From: Blautia sp.
GTDB taxonomy: Bacteria; Bacillota; Clostridia; Lachnospirales; Lachnospiraceae
DNA length: 10,292 bases
Assembly (NCBI GenBank): GCA_017420455.1
Contig: JAFOJB010000073.1
Location: 1 to 10,292 of the forward strand
Reading direction: 5' to 3'
Below, in pieces: positions 1-5,441 of this stretch (the first letter of the stretch is position 1; each line of letters begins with the position of its first letter). Made by a program: the position numbers and the translations under genes. The notes beneath the pieces were generated by a model. That model saw only the letters and a list, made by a program, of their open reading frames with translations. It ran no database searches and was not told the DNA's origin.

Positions 1-843
1 AGCCACACCGGAGGCATTGAACTTATACTTCACGCCGTCGATGGTTTTGGTGGTATTCACTACAGCGGCACCGTTATCCTCTGGATCCAGATAATATCTG
101 TTGCCCGAAGTCGCATTGGTAAGCCATCCGGTTGCCCTGGACCCATTGGAGCCCCGGAAGTAGTACTTCTTTTTACTGATGATGTTAAAGCCGACAGCCA
201 TTTTTCCATCTCTGGAGGCATCGCTCTTTGCGCTGATAAAATATCTTACCAGAGTCGGGCTGAAATTTCTCCAGCCGCGGACCATCTTCCCATTCGGATC
301 CACGTAGCGGTAATATCCGTTCTTGTTATATTTAATAAGAAGATTTTTCACAAGGGCACCGGTAGAAGAATTCAGGTAATATCTGGTATTCCCGATCTTG
401 ATCCAGCCCTTGCGCATGATACCTGTGGTCTTGTCAAAATAGTATTTAATGCCGGAAATCTCCGCCCAGCCCGTTACCATAACGCCGTCTGTACCGAAAT
501 ATCTCCGGTTCTTCTGGGAATCCTGCCTCCATCCGGTAGCCATATAGCATTTCATCGGATCCGAGAAATTTCCGAAATAGTATTTTTTCCCGCCGATGGT
601 AGTCCAGCCCTTCCGGAGCGCGCCATTGGAAAGGAAATAGTATTTCTTCCCGTTCAGGGTAAGCCAGCCTGTCTGCTTGCTTCCGTCGCTCTTAATATAA
701 TAGGTGATTCCGTTCTCCGTCTTAAAGCCTGCTGTAGCTGCCTGAACCTGTGTACCTGTACAGAGAGTCAGCGCACCATGAAATCCGAAAGCAAGGAACA
801 GCAATAAGATCACAAACCGCATTTTCTGAAACGCTTTGTTCAT
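1..843 (-). CDS. Secreted cell-wall-binding repeat protein (partial, C-terminus off the left edge)
   Basis: The first 281 codons are visible and no stop is reached. Residues 1-38 form a signal peptide: a basic n-region, a hydrophobic core at about 10-28, and Ala-rich cleavage options after A35 or A38. The rest is a chain of roughly 20-residue cell-wall-binding repeats (CW_binding_1/choline-binding-like family). Gly-Trp pairs occur at 59-60, 79-80, 104-105, 125-126, 146-147, 190-191 and 239-240, each followed by a YYF- or YYL-type aromatic motif such as KKYYF. In this family such repeats hold a protein on teichoic acid or other wall polymers. No catalytic domain is visible; one could lie beyond the edge. 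The ATG at 843 was chosen because AGAAGGA lies 9 nt upstream. An in-frame ATG at 900 would add 19 residues but has no good ribosome binding site. The gene has its own promoter (960-988). The fold assignment is secure; the biological role is unknown. Confidence 0.88.
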   Translation of the reverse strand, partial: MNKAFQKMRFVILLLFLAFGFHGALTLCTGTQVQAATAGFKTENGITYYIKSDGSKQTGWLTLNGKKYYFLSNGALRKGWTTIGGKKYYFGNFSDPMKCYMATGWRQDSQKNRRYFGTDGVMVTGWAEISGIKYYFDKTTGIMRKGWIKIGNTRYYLNSSTGALVKNLLIKYNKNGYYRYVDPNGKMVRGWRNFSPTLVRYFISAKSDASRDGKMAVGFNIISKKKYYFRGSNGSRATGWLTNATSGNRYYLDPEDNGAAVVNTTKTIDGVKYKFNASGVA

Positions 844-903
844 AAAAAACCATCCTTCTGAAGAAATAATCCTTCTTCGTTTGAAATAACCCGTCTTCAT
901 TTG
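844..903 (-). repeat. Approximate 20-bp tandem repeats in the leader, reaching the start codon
   Basis: Three 20-bp units abut: 844-863, 864-883 and 884-903. The second and third match at 17 of 20 positions; the first matches the second at 12 of 20. A fourth unit starts at 904 and fades after about 8 bases. Read on the minus strand, each unit carries a purine-rich GAAGA/GAAGGA stretch followed by a TTATTT/TTTTTT stretch, so a ribosome-binding-site-like element is repeated, with only the last one properly placed for the ATG at 843. The 20-bp period is not a multiple of three, which argues against the repeats being coding. Confidence 0.6.
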
Positions 904-916
904 TAATAACCAGCCG

Positions 917-954
917 CACCGGGCCAATCTTTACATTTTTATTACAGCCCAGTG
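917..954 (-). promoter_or_regulatory. Predicted 5'-terminal stem-loop of the wall-protein mRNA
   Basis: On the minus strand CACTGGGC (954-947) can pair with GCCCGGTG (924-917), giving 8 bp with one G-T wobble around a 22-nt A/T-rich loop. The promoter's -10 box ends at 960, so transcription should start near 953 and the hairpin would sit at the extreme 5' end of the RNA. There is no U-tract after it, so it is not a terminator. Terminal hairpins of this kind are known to stabilise long-lived messages; that role here is inference. Confidence 0.5.
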
Positions 955-959
955 AATTT

Positions 960-988
960 ATTATAGCTTAATCTCCCATCCCCGTCAA
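960..988 (-). promoter_or_regulatory. Sigma-A promoter of the cell-wall-binding protein
   Basis: On the minus strand TTGACG (988-983) and a perfect TATAAT (965-960) are separated by exactly 17 bp. The predicted transcript has a leader of about 110 nt before the ATG at 843. Ten bases upstream of the -35 box lies an A/T-rich inverted repeat (AAAATA / TATTTT, 998-1013), which could be an UP-like element or an operator. Confidence 0.88.
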
Positions 989-1042
989 CACATAAGTAAA
1001 ATATTGGTATTTTCCGACAGCAACATATAGTGGTAAGGCGCA

Positions 1043-1079
1043 TAAAAAAAGACAAAATACACGAATGTACTTTGTCTTT
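1043..1079 (-). terminator. Intrinsic terminator of ddh
   Basis: In the minus-strand RNA a 14-bp stem (AAAGACAAAGTACA with TGTATTTTGTCTTT, one G-U pair) is closed by a UUCG tetraloop and followed directly by a run of U (plus-strand A's from 1044). It begins 20 nt after the ddh stop codon. It separates ddh from the promoter of the next gene at 960-988. Confidence 0.93.
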
Positions 1080-1098
1080 CCGAAAAATATTATGTTAA

Positions 1099-2085
1099 TC
1101 AGAGCATATGCTTCCTCAGTTCTTCTCCCGACAGGGCAGAGAGACAGGCAGGCGCGACATCGAAAACCGTCCTGCATCCGGTCTGGCCTTCCTTCTGCAT
1201 TCTGAAGGCAGCCCGCGCGTAGCACACAATTACAGAGGAGGTAAACTCCGGGTTGGAATCCAGCTTCAGACTGTATTCGATCACATGGCTGTTCTCATCG
1301 TTCCATCCGGTTTTACCCGAGCGGATCACGAAACCTCCATGCGGGATTCCGCTGTGATCGCGTTTCAGTTCTTCCTCTGTGATGAAATGCACAGTCGTAT
1401 CATATTCATCGAAATAGTTGGGCATGGTTTTGATCTCCTGCTCGATGCGGGCAAGATCCGCTCCCTCTTCCGGGACCACAAAGCATTCCCGGGTATGCTT
1501 CTGCCTGGTGGAAAGCTCCGGGTTTTCGCCGCGGCGTACCGCGTCCAGCGCTTCCTGTACCGGAATGGTGTACTGCTTGCCGTCCTTCACGCCCTTAATC
1601 CGGCGGATGGCATCCGAATGGCCCTGGCTTACGCCTTTCCCCCAGAAGGTATAATCCTTACCGTTGGTCAGGATGGCGCCGGCGTACATTCTGTTCAGGG
1701 AAAACATTCCCGGATCCCAGCCCACAGAGATGATTCCGATGTGTCCGCTCTTCTTCGCCGCTTCATCTACATTTTTATAATGCTCCGGAATCCTGGCATG
1801 AGTATCGAAGCTGTCCACTACATTAAAATATTCGGCAAGGGCTGGTGTCTGTACGGGGAGATCCGTAGCACTTCCACCGCAGAGGATCATAACATCGATC
1901 TCGTCCTTCATTGCCGGCGCCTGGTCCGCCGGAAGAATCTTTGCACCCTCCGTGAGGATATTCACTGTCTTCGGGTCTCTTCTTGTAAATACGGCAACAA
2001 GCTCCATATCCGGATTATGACGGACCGCGCATTCCACACCGCGTCCCAGATTTCCATAACCCATGATGCCTATACGAATACTCAC
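1099..2085 (-). CDS. ddh: meso-Diaminopimelate D-dehydrogenase
   Basis: This cytosolic enzyme (EC 1.4.1.16) makes meso-2,6-diaminopimelate from tetrahydrodipicolinate, ammonia and NADPH in one step, bypassing the acyl-blocked route, for lysine and peptidoglycan. At 328 residues it has the usual family length of about 320-330. The NADP-binding glycine motif GYGNLGRG is at 9-16. The family stretches CGGSATD (69-75), SVGWDPGMFSLNR (120-132), FWGKGVSQGHSDAIRRI (147-163) and IPHGG (247-251) line up closely with the Corynebacterium enzyme as I remember it. Translation starts at a GTG (2085) with AAGGAGGA about 7 nt upstream. The gene has its own promoter (2127-2155) and terminator (1043-1079), so it can act as a single transcription unit, although nothing visibly stops read-through from the J-domain gene upstream. 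Confidence 0.97.
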   Translation of the reverse strand: MSIRIGIMGYGNLGRGVECAVRHNPDMELVAVFTRRDPKTVNILTEGAKILPADQAPAMKDEIDVMILCGGSATDLPVQTPALAEYFNVVDSFDTHARIPEHYKNVDEAAKKSGHIGIISVGWDPGMFSLNRMYAGAILTNGKDYTFWGKGVSQGHSDAIRRIKGVKDGKQYTIPVQEALDAVRRGENPELSTRQKHTRECFVVPEEGADLARIEQEIKTMPNYFDEYDTTVHFITEEELKRDHSGIPHGGFVIRSGKTGWNDENSHVIEYSLKLDSNPEFTSSVIVCYARAAFRMQKEGQTGCRTVFDVAPACLSALSGEELRKHML

Positions 2086-2123
2086 TTTGTTTTCCTCCTT
2101 TTGCTTTCTGTGTTTAGCACTTT

Positions 2124-2155
2124 AACAGTTTAATACACTGTTCCGTCTCTGTCAA
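2124..2155 (-). promoter_or_regulatory. Sigma-A promoter of ddh with an inverted repeat over the -10 box
   Basis: On the minus strand TTGACA (2155-2150, perfect -35) and TAAACT (2132-2127, weaker -10) are 17 bp apart. An inverted repeat, AACAGT / ACTGTT (2142-2137 and 2129-2124, 7-bp spacer), covers the -10 region. This is a natural place for a repressor to bind, but the regulator is unknown. The leader to the GTG is only about 35 nt, so there is no room for a lysine riboswitch. Confidence 0.8.
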
Positions 2156-2174
2156 GAAAAGTCAGGATCACTCC

Positions 2175-2867
2175 TTATATACAGAAAAAACCGCCGCCGG
2201 GACAGCAAAGATTGCAGGCAAGGTTCGCCAGACAAAGATTCATGCACATATCATTCCTTGGCGCGGGCATACCCCCAAAGGGACTCTGCATCTCCCTGTA
2301 CCACTGCCCTCCGTTTTCCATACGCTCCATCAGCATTCGGTACTGCGCGTTTCCGGGTTCCAGCCGGACCGCCTCGCGGATATGGTCCCTGGCCGTCACA
2401 TTGTTTCCCATTCCCATGTGCGCCATCGCGGAAAGATAATACCACTGGGCGTTATGCTCCCCAAGACTGTTCAGTACGTTCAGGGCTTCCTGATAATGGC
2501 CGTTCTGAATATAATTCGCCGCGGCCTGCCTGCGCAGGCTCTCCTCATCCTGATAGGCGCTCTCCCTCCGCCCGAAAGGATCATATGCGGAGCCTCCGAA
2601 CGGATTGCCATTTCCAAATGGGCTTCCATAGGAATTTCCATAGGAATTTCCATAAGAATTCCCATAGGAACTGCCGTATTCCCTCTCCTTCATGATCTGG
2701 TCATAAGCCTGCTGCACCTGTTTAAAACGTTCCTCGGCCTGTTCCTTGTCCGGGTTGTTGATATTCGCGTCCGGGTGGTACTTCCTGCTGAGCTTCCGGT
2801 AAGCTTTCTTCACTTCTTCATCAGAAGCGCTTCTCGGTACTCCCAGCACGCTATATGGATCCAACAT
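2175..2867 (-). CDS. J-domain protein with TPR-like region and Cys-rich tail
   Basis: A 230-residue DnaJ-family co-chaperone. The J domain occupies residues 3-62 and has the HPD motif at 31-33, which in this family stimulates Hsp70 (DnaK) ATP hydrolysis. Residues 64-99 are a flexible linker with a four-residue Tyr-Gly-Asn-Ser repeat and Gly/Phe-rich sequence. Residues 108-183 are helical and look like two TPR units ([15 protein letters not shown], then [13 protein letters not shown] through [14 protein letters not shown]). The tail (208-229) has six cysteines in the pattern C-x3-C-x5-C-x2-CC-x6-C. DnaJ's own zinc-finger and C-terminal substrate domains are absent, so this is a specialised J protein, not DnaJ. 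The ATG at 2867 has GGAGGA upstream at good spacing and begins right at the J domain. The start lies 17 bp inside the upstream DUF5685 gene, which suggests translational coupling and a shared task. Confidence 0.9.
   Translation of the reverse strand: MLDPYSVLGVPRSASDEEVKKAYRKLSRKYHPDANINNPDKEQAEERFKQVQQAYDQIMKEREYGSSYGNSYGNSYGNSYGSPFGNGNPFGGSAYDPFGRRESAYQDEESLRRQAAANYIQNGHYQEALNVLNSLGEHNAQWYYLSAMAHMGMGNNVTARDHIREAVRLEPGNAQYRMLMERMENGGQWYREMQSPFGGMPAPRNDMCMNLCLANLACNLCCPGGGFFCI
2619..2678 (-). repeat. 12-bp tandem repeat encoding the Tyr-Gly-Asn-Ser linker
   Basis: Five 12-bp units lie head to tail: plus-strand GGAATTTCCATA twice exactly (2631-2654), with diverged copies on both sides. The period keeps the reading frame, so copy number can change without breaking the J-domain protein. 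The repeated peptide sits between the J domain and the TPR-like part. Confidence 0.85.
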
Positions 2868-3708
2868 GTTTCGTATCCTCCCTCTTTTCTTTCCGTTTTT
2901 CACAGATGGTCTCAAAACGGCACCAGACACCGGAATACAGAATATTTCTCAGGATTTCCCGGTACCGGATGACAGGGAGCCGTTCATAATATCTGCAGGC
3001 AGAGCTGAGCATCATCAGCAGCAGCTCCCGCACCTTGTCGTCGAAGCCTTCCTCCTGCCATTCCCCGGCAAAGGGGTTGAAGCTTCCCTTTTTCACATCC
3101 TTCTGTACATCATCGTAGGCGTCCAGGATATAGATATATTTTCCGAAATAGAAGCCCATTTTCCGGAGAGATTCCTCCCACATGTCCTCCCGGCAGACCA
3201 GTATTTCGCCCATCAGGTCCCCGAAGGCTCCGGCAAGCTTGTCAAGATCGTTTTCTCCGTCTTTTTCCATCTGAGAAAGCCGGTCCAGACAGGAAACAAT
3301 ATAGTTTACCTTCTTTTCGTAATTCTTCTCCAGCTTTTTTTCCTTTCCCCGGAGGATCCGGGCATAACTCCTCTGCAGCAGCTTCCTTTCATCCTTCCAG
3401 TCGTCCATGCACTTGTAGTAGGTCAGAAGGAGGTTCATATCTGCAGCATATTCGGTAAAGGTATTTTTACGCACCTCGCAGGAAGTGAGAGGATGTACCG
3501 CGCAGTGTGTCGTTCCCTTCAGCGTCTTTGGTTCGTACAGCCCTGACAGCAGCAGAATGACGAAGGTCATATCATAGGTCAGGGACAGCTGGCCGGGGAT
3601 CCCTCCGCGTTCCTTCAGTTCCCTGCATAATCCGCAGTAATAAGAACGGTAAATATCAAAATCCTTGAACCGGATCTCCGGCTTATTGATCATAACATAA
3701 CCGAACAT
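2851..3708 (-). CDS. DUF5685 family protein
   Basis: A 285-residue, mostly helical protein of unknown function, assigned by its start ([10 protein letters not shown]) and the YYCGLCREL motif at 23-31, which I recall as the hallmark of DUF5685. Further Cys/His residues at 69, 72 and 77 could complete a metal site with C25 and C28. Two Asp-rich motifs are conspicuous: DDWKDE at 102-107 after a helix, and DAYDDVQKD at 196-204 followed by KKGSFNPF. Paired Asp-rich helices are typical of the all-helical isoprenoid synthase fold, but that link is only my inference. The C-terminus (258-280) is basic. The ATG at 3708 has GAGGTG upstream. The gene follows the zinc-ribbon protein by 10 bp and its last 17 bp are shared with the J-domain gene, so the three are probably co-translated. 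Confidence 0.8.
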   Translation of the reverse strand: MFGYVMINKPEIRFKDFDIYRSYYCGLCRELKERGGIPGQLSLTYDMTFVILLLSGLYEPKTLKGTTHCAVHPLTSCEVRKNTFTEYAADMNLLLTYYKCMDDWKDERKLLQRSYARILRGKEKKLEKNYEKKVNYIVSCLDRLSQMEKDGENDLDKLAGAFGDLMGEILVCREDMWEESLRKMGFYFGKYIYILDAYDDVQKDVKKGSFNPFAGEWQEEGFDDKVRELLLMMLSSACRYYERLPVIRYREILRNILYSGVWCRFETICEKRKEKREDTKHVGSI

Positions 3709-3718
3709 GGATCACACC

Positions 3719-4141
3719 TCAACTGTTCTTTATAAATTTCGTATGACATTTCGGACAGCTGATCTCTATCCTTCCCTTCCCCTTCGGAACACGGATTTTC
3801 TGACCGCAGCCAGGGCAGGAATAGATATGATTTGTTTTTCGCTGTTCCATCAGATACTGTTCTCTGCCTATACGTTCCCGCACCTTCCGGCTGTACTCCA
3901 GATATTTCTGGTTTTCCTCATATCTTTTCTGAATATTTCTGGAAAACATGCGGTAATAAGTGATCACAACACCGAATAACCCCAGCATATTGATTAAAGA
4001 TCCCAGAACGGGGACTCCCCCGAAAAACATGGAAAGTATGATCAGAACCAGGGAAGCGATCAGTGTAAACCTGGAAAGCTGGTCTGCCCCGTATCTTCCC
4101 ACCATGAATCTGGCAAACTTCTCTCTAAGATTATCCAACAT
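3719..4141 (-). CDS. Two-helix membrane protein with C-terminal zinc ribbon
   Basis: A 140-residue protein of unknown function. Two hydrophobic segments (about 25-40 and 44-63) form a membrane hairpin, followed by a strongly charged helical stretch (64-102) rich in Arg, Lys and Glu. The end is a zinc ribbon with ligands C109, C112, C129 and C132 (CPGC and CPKC knuckles about 17 residues apart). By the positive-inside rule the zinc ribbon should be in the cytoplasm. I chose the ATG at 4141 because AGGAGG lies 9 nt upstream; the in-frame TTG at 4150 would abut that ribosome binding site with no spacing. It is the first of a three-gene cluster with the DUF5685 and J-domain genes. The zinc ribbon could tether a protein or nucleic-acid partner at the membrane, but no partner can be named. 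Confidence 0.82.
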   Translation of the reverse strand: MLDNLREKFARFMVGRYGADQLSRFTLIASLVLIILSMFFGGVPVLGSLINMLGLFGVVITYYRMFSRNIQKRYEENQKYLEYSRKVRERIGREQYLMEQRKTNHIYSCPGCGQKIRVPKGKGRIEISCPKCHTKFIKNS

Positions 4142-4205
4142 TGCCTGCAACCTCCTTTTGGGCTTTTCTCTGCCCGTTCCTTATATCCAAAGCTTCTCTG
4201 CCTTA

Positions 4206-5441
4206 TCATGACATCATCGGGTTTCTTCCCCTGCCGTTCCAGAGGGCGTTTTCTTCAACAATAGTTACAACATCCTTCAGTATATAATGAAATGCCGGAA
4301 AAGAGCAATCCTTATTTTCCTCGAATCCCTGGGAAAGATCGATAGTATCCTTCGGATTGTCCGGATCTTTTCCGATATAATTTCCTTTAAAAACGGTAAG
4401 CTTTCCGTTTTTCAGGTCACGCACAGCCTGCTGCATCGCCTCCTCGGTTCCCGCGGCACAGAGACGGGTATTGACCTCCAGAAGCTGGATCCAGTCCTTT
4501 TCAAAGCCTGCGCTCATGTCATTTCCATGGACATTCCCCTCCACATGTTTTTCAATGACAGCATTCGCCATCACTGCTTCCACGGCGCCAGTGATATAAG
4601 GTTCCCAGTTGATCCTTGCTCCTGTCAGAGCAGTGTTCGGAGCAATGTCCACAGCGCTCCGGTTATACCCGATATAATACACCTTTTTCGTCAGGGCTGC
4701 CTCTTCGCAGGCAAGGGCCGGTCCGATGGTCCCGCAATGCGCCGCCAGAACCACGCAGCCCTCCTCAATAAGCTGTGTTGTCCCTTTTTTCTCCAGGGTG
4801 AAATTACTCCAGGCGTCACAATAGCGTACCTTCAGTACAGCCCCGGGACAGACAGAACGGATCCCCAGGATAAAGGCGGTATATGCAGAAATGGCTTCAT
4901 TGCTGCGCTCCGCGCCTACAAAACCTGCCACTGCCGATTCCTGCGTAAGCTTTCCCTCCTCGATCATGCTCTGCAGCTTCATCCCTGCGGCAATGCCGGT
5001 AACATACCAGCCCTGATAGATTTCCCCTTTAAAGGTATGGTAGTTCCCGGGCAGGGTTTCCTCAGAGGTATCAAACCAGGCAATCTGGCAGAACTGCACC
5101 TCCGGATAAGCCTCAGCCATCCTGTAAATATCGCTGCTGTGGCCGTTGGTAAAAATCAGAGAACATCCCTTTCTGATCAGCTCCCGCACTGGTTCTTCGG
5201 TCTCGCTGTTCAGGACATTGCTTCTGGTAAAGATTTCCACCTTCTCCGGATATTTCTGCTGAAGCGCTTTTTCCGCCAGCTGAAAGTTATAGGTATGGGG
5301 AGTGCTCCCGTCATTCTCATAGATGAATCCTACCTTCAGGACGCCCGCTGCGCCTCTCCTGACCCAGAAGGGGTAGACTGCGGTAAAGCAGACCAGGACC
5401 AGCAGCGCAGAAAGGAGCGTTACCAGACATACTCTTTTCAT
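4206..5441 (-). CDS. BMP/PnrA-family extracytoplasmic binding protein
   Basis: A 411-residue member of the basic membrane protein family (PF02608), whose known members bind purine nucleosides for ABC import or act as quorum/nutrient receptors. The N-terminal hydrophobic segment (5-26) exports it. The mature part begins with VLKVGFIYENDGS (34-46) and contains family landmarks GFVGAERSNEAISAY (173-187), the GIRSVCPGAVLKVRY stretch (193-207) and an IGYN strand end (257-260). There is no good lipobox: the best candidate is VLVC (15-18), with Val where Gly/Ala/Ser is required, so the protein is probably anchored by the uncleaved helix rather than by lipid. This is unusual for the family. Its ATG overlaps the receptor's TGA (ATGA), with GGGAGG inside the receptor's last codons, so the two are translationally coupled. 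No permease or ATPase gene follows. Ligand specificity cannot be read from the sequence. Confidence 0.87.
   Translation of the reverse strand: MKRVCLVTLLSALLVLVCFTAVYPFWVRRGAAGVLKVGFIYENDGSTPHTYNFQLAEKALQQKYPEKVEIFTRSNVLNSETEEPVRELIRKGCSLIFTNGHSSDIYRMAEAYPEVQFCQIAWFDTSEETLPGNYHTFKGEIYQGWYVTGIAAGMKLQSMIEEGKLTQESAVAGFVGAERSNEAISAYTAFILGIRSVCPGAVLKVRYCDAWSNFTLEKKGTTQLIEEGCVVLAAHCGTIGPALACEEAALTKKVYYIGYNRSAVDIAPNTALTGARINWEPYITGAVEAVMANAVIEKHVEGNVHGNDMSAGFEKDWIQLLEVNTRLCAAGTEEAMQQAVRDLKNGKLTVFKGNYIGKDPDNPKDTIDLSQGFEENKDCSFPAFHYILKDVVTIVEENALWNGRGRNPMMS

Noticed and set aside
844..900. Longer wall-binding protein starting at the in-frame ATG at 900
   Set aside because: The frame is open and would add 19 residues, but there is no good ribosome binding site, and the region is built from 20-bp repeats that do not keep frame. 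The ATG at 843 has a properly spaced site.
844..903. CRISPR-like array
   Set aside because: The 20-bp units directly abut with no spacers and are diverged, so this is a tandem repeat, not a CRISPR array.
917..954. c-di-GMP (GEMM) riboswitch in the leader, prompted by the HD-GYP gene nearby
   Set aside because: The conserved GEMM core sequences are not present; only a single simple hairpin is seen.
1108..2133. A 341-codon open frame on the plus strand opposite ddh
   Set aside because: It runs through the ddh terminator side and promoter side with no recognisable protein features, whereas ddh matches its family from end to end.
2086..2174. Lysine riboswitch or terminator before ddh
   Set aside because: Only about 35 nt separate the predicted transcription start from the GTG, far too short for an L-box, and no stem followed by U's occurs after the J-domain gene stop.
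4142..4205. Possible promoter or terminator between the BMP gene and the zinc-ribbon gene
   Set aside because: A TATAAG-like -10 (4180-4185) has no acceptable -35 at 16-18 bp. The only hairpin (GGGC/GCCC, 4 bp) lacks a U-tract. A 9-bp direct repeat (TTCTCTGCC at 4166 and 4194) is too short to interpret.
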